DNA from: Marininema mesophilum
Lineage (GTDB): Bacteria; Bacillota; Bacilli; Thermoactinomycetales; DSM-45169
Assembly (NCBI RefSeq): GCF_900106775.1
Contig: NZ_FNNQ01000001.1
Location: 248,001 to 312,000 of the forward strand
Direction: 5' to 3'
DNA length: 64,000 nucleotides
Both the position numbers and the translations under genes were made by a program. The notes under the pieces were generated by a model, which searched no databases, was not told the DNA's origin, and saw only the letters and a list, made by a program, of their open reading frames with translations. This document shows positions 58,091-64,000 of this stretch, one piece after another; the stretch's first letter is position 1; every line of letters starts with the position of its first letter.

Positions 58091-58414
58091 AAGATCACTG
58101 GGACGCGGAGGATCTTACGGGAATCCGAATATGGAACGATTGAAGAGGATGGAGACTTCTTTGACCAGATCTCACCCATCCATCATATAAACAAGCTCAA
58201 AGCTCCCCTCTTTGTCATCCACGGAGCCAATGACCCCCGTGTCCCCGTAGATGAGGCAGAGCAGATCGTCTCCGCTCTCCGCCAGAAAAACCATCCCGTC
58301 GAGTATCTCCGTTTTGAAAATGAGGGTCATGGCCTGGTTAAATTAGAAAATCGAGTCATGGCTTATAGTAAGGTAGCAACGTTTTTTGAACGCTGGTTGT
58401 TGCAGGAACCATAA
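58091..58414 (+). pseudogene. C-terminal fragment of an S9-family (prolyl oligopeptidase-like) peptidase
   Basis: One frame reads RESEYGTIEEDGDFFDQISP and continues INKLKAPLFVIHGANDPRVP, then YLRFENEGHGLVKLENRV and a normal stop at 58412. These are the S9 acylaminoacyl-peptidase C-terminal blocks with catalytic Asp (GANDPRVP) and His (NEGHG). The catalytic Ser region and the rest are missing, and no start is present, so only about 105 codons remain. Confidence 0.82.
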
Positions 58415-58421
58415 ACAACAA

Positions 58422-58454
58422 AGAGGAAGCCTGTTCTATGAGCAGGCTTCCTCT
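58422..58454. terminator. Bidirectional terminator between peptidase fragment and MerR gene
   Basis: AGAGGAAGCCTG and CAGGCTTCCTCT perfect 12-bp arms. Confidence 0.85.
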
Positions 58455-58459
58455 CCTCA

Positions 58460-59224
58460 TTATTTCCGCATCCCAGTAAAGATTTGGATGGCATCTCGTA
58501 GAAATTCTGCCGTCCCCTCTTGCTGTTGATCGTAGTGCGCTTTAAACCGTTCGTCATCTACATACATTTGTGCCAGGCCTGCATGGGCTTCTTTGCTGTA
58601 CTCGTTCCAATAGTAGGTTAGCCACTCTTTATGCAAAGCCGCTACTTTTTGAGCGAGCTCACCCGCAGGATCACCCGTTTTATAAGCCTCAGATAATGTG
58701 GTCGTTATTTCATTGGCCAGACGGGTTACCTCTTCGTGTTCTTCCTGGGTCATATTTTTCAACTTTTGGTTTGCTTGATTGATGGTATCCTCCCCATGTT
58801 TTTCACGAATCTCTTTTCCATACTTTTGTTCATTCTCATCGATCATCTGTCGCTTAAACCCTTCAAATTTTTCTTTGTCCGTCATGATTATTCTCCCTTC
58901 TGTGGAAACCATTGTTTTTTGAACGTTAGTGATCAACAAATCCAATTGCCTCCGTTGCTCCAAGAGCTGTTCATGGTGATCAGCTAAGGCCCTTCTGCGG
59001 TCAAAGGATGGATCGGTCACGATTTCCTTAATTGAATCAAGCACCATGCCGAGCTCCCGGTAGAAAAGAATTTGCTGTAGTCGGTCCACTTCCGTCTGAC
59101 CATAAATGCGATAACCTGAGGAATTGATCTTGGCTGGCTTTAGTAAGTCAATCTCGTCATAATACCGCAGCGTTCTCGTACTTACACCTGCTAGCTGGCC
59201 TAGCTTCTGTACGGTATATTCCAT
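58460..59224 (-). CDS. MerR-family regulator with TipAS-like ligand domain
   Basis: A 254-aa regulator. Winged helix-turn-helix (about residues 1-70): YTVQKLGQLAGVSTRTLRYY, then LLKPAKINSSGYRIY. A dimerisation helix (about 75-110) follows. The C-terminal TipAS-type all-helical domain (about 120-250) includes NEQKYGKEIREKHGED and YDQQQEGTAEFLRDAI. Such proteins (TipA, Mta, SkgA) bind drugs and activate efflux genes and themselves. ATG 59224 has GGGAGGTG upstream. Confidence 0.91.
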   Translation of the reverse strand: MEYTVQKLGQLAGVSTRTLRYYDEIDLLKPAKINSSGYRIYGQTEVDRLQQILFYRELGMVLDSIKEIVTDPSFDRRRALADHHEQLLEQRRQLDLLITNVQKTMVSTEGRIIMTDKEKFEGFKRQMIDENEQKYGKEIREKHGEDTINQANQKLKNMTQEEHEEVTRLANEITTTLSEAYKTGDPAGELAQKVAALHKEWLTYYWNEYSKEAHAGLAQMYVDDERFKAHYDQQQEGTAEFLRDAIQIFTGMRK

Positions 59225-59245
59225 ATGTTCACCTCCCATAAGCTA

Positions 59246-59276
59246 ACAGTAATCCCTTACGTAACGTTAAAGTCAA
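59246..59276 (-). promoter_or_regulatory. MerR-type promoter with 19-bp spacer
   Basis: Minus strand TTGACT (59271-59276), 19-bp spacer, TACTGT (59246-59251). The spacer contains TTACGTAA. An over-long 19-bp spacer with inner dyad is the hallmark of MerR-activated promoters, suggesting autoregulation. Confidence 0.6.
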
Positions 59277-59292
59277 ACCCTTTTAATTAATT

Positions 59293-59318
59293 AAAAAAGG
59301 CGGATGTCTCCATCCACC
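59293..59318 (-). terminator. Terminator of the comG operon
   Basis: GGTGGATG-GAGA-CATCCGCC (one G-T pair) followed by TTTTTT on the minus strand, just after comGG. Confidence 0.85.
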
Positions 59319-59327
59319 CACCGAATC

Positions 59328-59720
59328 TTATCGTCCCCATTTTTGGATTGTACAGTTATCCCTTGCTAGTTTTGCCTTTATGGTCTGCTTTACTCCTTTG
59401 CCATGGGCAATAGAGATTACATGAACAGCATTCTTCTCGTAGCGGTCGATTTTCGTCTCCGTGCGCAAACCATTCATCTGGGTGGTGAGTAACTTTTTTG
59501 GCCGCTTAACTACACAGAGACGGGACTGCATACGGGCAATTCCACTTTCCGCCGCATATTGGGCACGTATCATCTTCCACTCTGCCGTTCGAGCATGACC
59601 TTCCCTCACTAACTGAGTAAGCACCGCCGTCAGAATCAAAAAAAGAAGGATCGTAACGGCTAATACCATCGGGAGAGCCAATCCCCTTTCATTTCGCACT
59701 ACTTGCCAGCTTTCTTTCAT
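59328..59720 (-). CDS. comGG: Competence pseudopilin ComGG
   Basis: A 130-aa minor pseudopilin of the DNA-uptake pseudopilus. Leader MKESWQVVRNERG then ALPMVLAVTILLFLILTAVL; the position that is Glu5 in other pilins is absent (GLALPMV), as in GspK-type tip proteins. Overlaps comGF by four bases. Sequence of ComGG is poorly conserved, so position decides. Confidence 0.82.
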   Translation of the reverse strand: MKESWQVVRNERGLALPMVLAVTILLFLILTAVLTQLVREGHARTAEWKMIRAQYAAESGIARMQSRLCVVKRPKKLLTTQMNGLRTETKIDRYEKNAVHVISIAHGKGVKQTIKAKLARDNCTIQKWGR

Positions 59721-60241
59721 AACGCTCCCCTTCCACGATAGTACCGACGAATCTTCAGATCACTGTGCCAGTTTTGCAAACCGATCTCCACCCACACTCC
59801 TTCATCGTCCGGTTCAAAACCTACCCAATAAGCATCCTGCAATAAAACAGTCACTCCCTGGAATTTCTCACCCTGGTCTGACCGGATCCCTCGCAATAAA
59901 CGCCGTTTATCCTGCTTATAACGAACGGTTTCTCCCGAGGGAAGCTCAAAGAGTAGCCACCCTTTTTCAGAAAGCCTAAAGTTAATCCCCTGCCTGATCT
60001 CATCTCGCACATCTGCATTAAACTGCTGAGCCTCTGCCTGTAGTTGGTGGCGATAAAATCCTTTTTTTAATTGGCTTTCCAAACCATATTGGACAGAAAA
60101 GACAGCAGGAATCAGGATAGATACAATGATTAATACAACCGCCAACTCCACATAGGTGAAGCCTCTCTCATCTCGGCTTAAGGTAGATAGCGTACACTTT
60201 TTAGTGTAATGTCGCGCCGTTTTCCCCAACTGTCTTTCCAC
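59717..60241 (-). CDS. comGF: Competence pseudopilin ComGF
   Basis: Minor pseudopilin of 174 aa from GTG 60241. The prepilin peptidase site is in SRDERGFTYVELAVVLIIV after an unusually long leader of about 27 residues. The gene overlaps comGE by 64 bp, so a shorter start (TTG at 60229 or later) is possible. C-terminal VWVEIGLQNWHSDLKIRRYY. Confidence 0.84.
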   Translation of the reverse strand: MERQLGKTARHYTKKCTLSTLSRDERGFTYVELAVVLIIVSILIPAVFSVQYGLESQLKKGFYRHQLQAEAQQFNADVRDEIRQGINFRLSEKGWLLFELPSGETVRYKQDKRRLLRGIRSDQGEKFQGVTVLLQDAYWVGFEPDDEGVWVEIGLQNWHSDLKIRRYYRGRGAL

Positions 60242-60543
60242 CCTACTTTCACCTCACTTCCCGATAGATTCTGACCTATCGACTCCGTATGCCAACGAAG
60301 CCGATAGCTTGTCCCATCCTTTTTCTTGTTTTCATTGCCACTGCGATCTACTTGCAAAGTACTCCTTTGGATCTCTTCCATCTTCGACTCTGCCATCCCC
60401 ATGGCATCCATCTGCCGTGCCCCCGAGATCAGTTGATGATTAGCCTCAACCACTACGGGTAAGGCTGTCACCAGCAGAAGACTAAAAATGAGCATCGCAG
60501 TTATTGTTTCAACGAGGGTGAAACCTCTCTCATCTCGCATCAT
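60178..60543 (-). CDS. comGE: Competence pseudopilin ComGE
   Basis: A 121-aa minor pseudopilin: MMRDERGFTLVETITAML with cleavage after the Gly and Glu5 kept. Starts inside the comGD stop (ATGA overlap). Confidence 0.84.
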   Translation of the reverse strand: MMRDERGFTLVETITAMLIFSLLLVTALPVVVEANHQLISGARQMDAMGMAESKMEEIQRSTLQVDRSGNENKKKDGTSYRLRWHTESIGQNLSGSEVKVGWKDSWGKRRDITLKSVRYLP

Positions 60544-60992
60544 GGGTCAACCTCTACTCGCGGCCGACCTGAAGCAACTTGTACCACAACGCGGCCAACT
60601 CTCTTCCCCCTGGTATACAGGACAAAGGTACCTCCGCGCACCTGTCCACTTCGCCGGAAGATCACACGGCTACGAGGGTAGTTGCTCGTCAGTTGAAAGC
60701 GGGAGGGGATTTTTTCATTCCGGAGAAGGTGATCCCCTTGCTTTACCGTATAACGATGCTTGGAAGCATCCAGGACAAGGAGCGTCTCCTCTTCGGTTAA
60801 ACGTGCTTGCGTTTGCGCAAAACGCAAATCTGCCGCAAGGCCTCCTAAAAATAACTCTCTATCCAAACGATCCCCCCATTGCACAAAGGCAGGCAATGCA
60901 AGTATCGCTAATAGGCCAATCATCGCTAGGGTTAAAGAGAGCTCTACTAAAGTCCATCCTTGTTGCTCTTTCAGTACTCGCCTAATCCCCAT
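60540..60992 (-). CDS. comGD: Competence pseudopilin ComGD
   Basis: A 150-aa minor pseudopilin. Leader ends KEQQG, then WTLVELSLTLAMIGLLAILA; Trp replaces the usual Phe at the first mature position. Overlaps the end of comGC by 11 bp. The GspH-like C-terminus includes VIFRRSGQVRGGTFVLY. Confidence 0.87.
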   Translation of the reverse strand: MGIRRVLKEQQGWTLVELSLTLAMIGLLAILALPAFVQWGDRLDRELFLGGLAADLRFAQTQARLTEEETLLVLDASKHRYTVKQGDHLLRNEKIPSRFQLTSNYPRSRVIFRRSGQVRGGTFVLYTRGKRVGRVVVQVASGRPRVEVDP

Positions 60993-61323
60993 GCTTGCTG
61001 CAATGCACCCGCTTTTCCACGGACGCTCCTGAGCGGATTGTATATTTCCCCTTTGCAGGGCAGGTAGGGGTTGTTCTCAGGTAACCGCGCGCCTTTAATT
61101 TAGCCACTGAAGATGGGTAACTCCCGAGCTCTAAATAATAATTGTCCGCTTGAGCACCAACCAATTTTCGATTCGCATTACAAGCCCGTTCTTGGGCCGA
61201 TTGACCTGCGGCTCTCAAATTAGGTAAAGCAATTGCGATAATTACACCGATTACAAAAATTACGACAATCATTTCGATCAGCGTAAATCCTCTCTCATCC
61301 TTTAACCACTTATTAATTTTCAT
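60982..61323 (-). CDS. comGC: Major competence pseudopilin ComGC
   Basis: The main pseudopilus subunit, 113 aa. Site KDERGFTLIEMIVVIFVIGV with Glu5, then ERACNANRKLVGAQADNYYL and three Cys (RAC, TTPTC, VHC), as in the Gram-positive ComGC group. ATG 61323 lies seven bases after AAAGGAG. Confidence 0.93.
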   Translation of the reverse strand: MKINKWLKDERGFTLIEMIVVIFVIGVIIAIALPNLRAAGQSAQERACNANRKLVGAQADNYYLELGSYPSSVAKLKARGYLRTTPTCPAKGKYTIRSGASVEKRVHCSKHGD

Positions 61324-61339
61324 CACTTAACTCCTTTCA

Positions 61340-62395
61340 TTACATCGCTTGCACCATATGAAGCATCGGTAAAAACATAGCCACCACCGTCGCTGCCATC
61401 AGTACACCGATCCCAAAAATCAAAAAAGGCTCTAAGCTACGAGTAAAACGATGCATCTTTTCCCGGATGATCATTTCTGTGCCTCGTCCCAATGTAAGCA
61501 GGGATTGATCTAAGCTTCCTGTTTCCTCCCCAAGCGCTACCAACCGAGATAAGGATGTTAGGAAAAGGGACCCTTCCTTCGCTAAACTTTCGTTTAAGGA
61601 GTACCCTGCTAATAACCCCTCACGCACCCTGCTCATCCCCTTCGTCAAGGGGTACCATGGACTAAACCCTTCAACCATCTCCACCGCACGCAATAAGGGC
61701 ACTCCTGCTTTTAATAAGGATCCTAACTGAATGGCTAAGTAATGGGTAAACCGTAACGCAAAATACGGCCGTATTAATGGGAGGTGATACATCCACAAAA
61801 CCCAGCGGTTTCGCTTTTCTGCTGGCAAACGCCCTAGGAAAAGATAGAAGATGACCGCTAACAAGGCTGTTCCTACTACAAGGATTAAACTTCCCCTCAC
61901 CCATTGATGAAGCGAGAGAAACAGACGTGTATAGAGGGGTAATTCTAGACCCATCGTTTCATACATCTCCTGAAAACGTGGCACCACTGTTGTAACTAGG
62001 AAAAAGAAGGCACACCCTACCAGTATGAACACAATGACGGGATAGGTGAGAGCTTGTACCAAATCACGTACCAACTTGCCACGTTCCTGAAAATACGCGG
62101 TACACTGACGAAATCCGAAAGCATAATCACCGTGCTCTTCTGCCGCCATCATAAAAGAGACAAAAAGAGGCGGTATTCCTTCCTCTGCCAATGAACTAGA
62201 GAGACTTTTTCCTTCTCCGAGCCTATGCAAAATTTGTTCTGCTTCATGAGGGTGCAAAATTTTTTGTTCACCGAGTAGGCGAATACTTGGCATAAGTGGG
62301 AATCCCGCTTCAAGCAAATTCCCTAAATGCTGGCTTAATTGGACCAGTCGATCAGCATCCCACTTTGATCGCCTAATCACGGGCATCCACCACAC
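61340..62395 (-). CDS. comGB: Competence platform membrane protein ComGB
   Basis: GspF/PilC-like inner-membrane protein of up to 351 aa. Two homologous cytoplasmic helical domains (LSQHLGNLLEAGFPLMPSIR and LAIQLGSLLKAGVPLLRAVE) alternate with membrane helices near 120-145, 175-195 and 325-348. It overlaps comGA by 23 bp; GTG 62380 (MIRRSKWDADRLV) with GGTGG upstream is an equally good start. Confidence 0.91.
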   Translation of the reverse strand: MWWMPVIRRSKWDADRLVQLSQHLGNLLEAGFPLMPSIRLLGEQKILHPHEAEQILHRLGEGKSLSSSLAEEGIPPLFVSFMMAAEEHGDYAFGFRQCTAYFQERGKLVRDLVQALTYPVIVFILVGCAFFFLVTTVVPRFQEMYETMGLELPLYTRLFLSLHQWVRGSLILVVGTALLAVIFYLFLGRLPAEKRNRWVLWMYHLPLIRPYFALRFTHYLAIQLGSLLKAGVPLLRAVEMVEGFSPWYPLTKGMSRVREGLLAGYSLNESLAKEGSLFLTSLSRLVALGEETGSLDQSLLTLGRGTEMIIREKMHRFTRSLEPFLIFGIGVLMAATVVAMFLPMLHMVQAM

Positions 62396-63455
62396 GATGA
62401 TACTCTGCGATACTCGTCTCCCCTGTCATCACTTTCTCTAGAATTACATCCGCTAACGAGCGCATCCCTGACTTTTGGAAACATTGTCGCAGCCTGGAGA
62501 GTGGAGCCCGCTCTACAATGAGCGACTGGAACTCTTCTTTTAAAGTGATTACCTCAAATGCACCAATACGATGAAGATATCCCTGTTGTCGACAAGAATA
62601 GCACCCTTTTCCTCGACACTCACGACAAATTAGTCTCACCAAGCGCTGTGCCACCGCACCTACCATCGAGGAGGCGATCCGATAAGGTTCAATTCCCATA
62701 TCAAGAAAACGAGTAATGGTTGAACTCGCATCCGCCGTATGCAGCGTAGTTAGCACCAAGTGACCCGTTAATGCTGCCCGAATAGCGATATCTGCGGTTT
62801 CACGATCTCTGATCTCCCCTACCATAATGATATTGGGATCCTGCCGCAAAACAGCTCGTAGCCCGTAGGCAAAGGAAAGGCCTGCCTTTGGATTAATCTG
62901 AATCTGATTTACCCCGGGTAATTGAAATTCTACCGGGTCCTCTAATGTGACAAGATTGGTTTCTGCACGATTAAGCTCCTGTAAAATTGCGTAAAGTGTC
63001 GTTGTTTTCCCCGCCCCGGTGGGTCCTGTCACTATCAACAAACCACTTGGCCGCTGTATCAACCCTTTTAATCGTTTTTGTTCCTCCTCTCCCATTCCCA
63101 ATTCAGCTAAGGACATCAATTCCGGCCGATTACGAAGTAATCGCAATACGATTTTCTCCCCATGAAGTGTCGGCATACTGGAAATGCGTACATCGACTCG
63201 CTCCTCATCTACCATCACGGTTAGGGCTCCATCTTGAGGAAGCCGCTTCTCACCAATATCCAGATGTCCCATCACCTTAATCCGCGAGATAATGGCATGC
63301 ATTTTCTCCCTTTCTACACGATCTCCCTCAATTAAAAATCCATCTACTCGTTGGCGAATGCAGAGATGTTCTAGTCTAGGCTCGATGTGTATATCACTCG
63401 CTCGCCCGCGAATCGCGCCTTCCAACAATGTGGAAACGTAACTCGCCGCATCCAT
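62373..63455 (-). CDS. comGA: Competence traffic ATPase ComGA
   Basis: GspE/PilB-like ATPase of 360 aa powering pseudopilus assembly. Walker A VTGPTGAGKTTTLYA near residues 142-156, the Asp box and Walker B IIMVGEIRDRETADIA, the His box GHLVLTTLHTADASS, and a tetracysteine CRECRGKGCYSC near 275-286. AGGAGGTGAGG upstream of the ATG. First gene of seven. No convincing ComK box (AAAA-N5-TTTT pairs) was found in the spacer 63456-63742. Confidence 0.94.
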   Translation of the reverse strand: MDAASYVSTLLEGAIRGRASDIHIEPRLEHLCIRQRVDGFLIEGDRVEREKMHAIISRIKVMGHLDIGEKRLPQDGALTVMVDEERVDVRISSMPTLHGEKIVLRLLRNRPELMSLAELGMGEEEQKRLKGLIQRPSGLLIVTGPTGAGKTTTLYAILQELNRAETNLVTLEDPVEFQLPGVNQIQINPKAGLSFAYGLRAVLRQDPNIIMVGEIRDRETADIAIRAALTGHLVLTTLHTADASSTITRFLDMGIEPYRIASSMVGAVAQRLVRLICRECRGKGCYSCRQQGYLHRIGAFEVITLKEEFQSLIVERAPLSRLRQCFQKSGMRSLADVILEKVMTGETSIAEYHRVVDARD

Positions 63456-63742
63456 CTATCCTCACCTCCTAAAATTGGTATATTTGATGAATACATCCTT
63501 AATTTTCGACACGTATCGCCATTCACCTGCTGGTTATTGTCGATTTTTCTGAAATAAATTATTTATAACATTATTCTTATATTTCATGCATTTGTTCAAA
63601 ACACACCTCTTTTAGTTATTCTCACCACAATAATTACACGGAATCTTCTTTGGCCTATGCTTGCAAATCTATCATTGCCCACACACTATTTTTCTCCCCT
63701 GCATACAATTGATAGTCAGGATGTTATAAAGGAGTGATCATA
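63456..63742. other. Divergent spacer between comGA and a methyltransferase gene
   Basis: AT-rich 287 bp that must hold promoters for both directions. I see isolated -10-like hexamers (TACAAT near 63706) but no complete promoter and no gene. Confidence 0.4.
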
Positions 63743-64000
63743 ATGACTCAGGACAATTCCCGTGATCTTTACAAAGATAAAGATTCAGAATATTACAGAG
63801 GATGCAATAAAGAAATTCTTCGTTTTATTAAACATGACGCCGAACATATCTTAGAAGTCGGTTGTGCAGAAGGGCGCCTGGGTGAACTAATTCAAAATAC
63901 CTCTGGGTGTCGTGTGACAGGAATCGAGCTGGACCCAAAGGCAGCCCAAATAGCAGCCGTTCAATTAAAGCAAGTGCTCGTTGGCAATATTGAAACAATG
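63743..64000 (+). CDS. Class I SAM-dependent methyltransferase, N-terminal part
   Basis: The 86 visible codons run off the window. MTQDNSRDLYKDKDSEYYRG is followed by the SAM-binding motif ILEVGCAEGRLGELI (about residues 37-51) and VTGIELDPKAAQIA (about 58-71), with the acidic residue that binds ribose. AAAGGAG before the ATG. Methyltransferases of this shape often modify sugars, lipids or small molecules; the substrate is unknown. Confidence 0.82.
   Translation, partial: MTQDNSRDLYKDKDSEYYRGCNKEILRFIKHDAEHILEVGCAEGRLGELIQNTSGCRVTGIELDPKAAQIAAVQLKQVLVGNIETM

Overview
The window comes from a low-to-moderate GC, endospore-forming Gram-positive bacterium of the order Bacillales. The evidence is many Bacillus-type families (MraZ/RsmH/FtsL, BshC for bacillithiol, an RsfA-type sporulation regulator, YlbP, YktB, SR1P, YlaH/YlaI, YuzA, YkuS, YqzE, a ComG competence operon), strong AGGAGG ribosome binding sites and frequent GTG/TTG starts. 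A Thermoactinomycetaceae-like host would fit, but this is inference; no rRNA gene is present to settle it.

Layout. 1-8 kb (minus strand): the start of the division/cell-wall cluster (mraZ-rsmH-ftsL-pbpB, the last cut by the window edge), preceded by ahcY, bshC, an MFS transporter and a panE-like reductase. 8-13 kb: a five-gene operon for 3-methylcrotonyl-CoA carboxylation and HMG-CoA cleavage (leucine catabolism), inserted between panE and ylbP, genes that are close neighbours in Bacillus. 13-21 kb: ylbP, rsfA-like regulator, an enoyl-CoA hydratase, a DUF2626 membrane protein, a MidA-type methyltransferase, rhodanese-cysK, and a thioredoxin-like/CcdA/thioredoxin-like set. 21-27 kb: an accessory island with three lactococcin-972-like bacteriocin precursor genes, a 728-aa bacteriocin-type membrane protein and its ATPase. 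The spaces between the precursors hold broken pieces of both flanking genes, a record of tandem duplication. 27-36 kb: a persulfide dioxygenase-rhodanese fusion, small conserved proteins, nfo, a glycerophosphodiesterase, a HesB-like protein, an EndoIII-like glycosylase, an FAH-family protein and leucyl aminopeptidase. 36-39 kb: yktB, speA and an SR1/SR1P-type dual-function small RNA locus with promoter and cre-like site. 39-44 kb: a GAF protein, DUF1885, an AT-rich MFS gene and a seven-repeat FG-GAP/HYR protein. 44-47 kb: a fused OpuA permease/binding protein without its ATPase beside a wrecked IS200-type transposase, then four tRNA genes. 47-56 kb: pgpA, yjcG/yjcF, a SEC-C protein, a YabE/Sps-type 3D-domain protein, a VanW lipoprotein, a class I glutamine amidotransferase, yuzA, ispG, ykuS. 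56-64 kb: yqzE, aroK, phzF, a peptidase S9 fragment, a MerR/TipAS regulator, the complete comGA-GG operon and the start of a methyltransferase.

How the parts relate. Most of the window is housekeeping sequence in well-defined transcription units closed by strong hairpin terminators. Three places look dynamic: the bacteriocin island (duplication, deletion and a 20-bp inversion), the opuA/IS200 junction, and the phzF-merR interval carrying a peptidase fragment. Sulfur and thiol chemistry recurs: bshC (bacillithiol), ahcY (homocysteine), cysK with rhodanese, the persulfide dioxygenase fusion, and thioredoxin-like proteins with CcdA. All family assignments come from reading the sequence; no database search was run.
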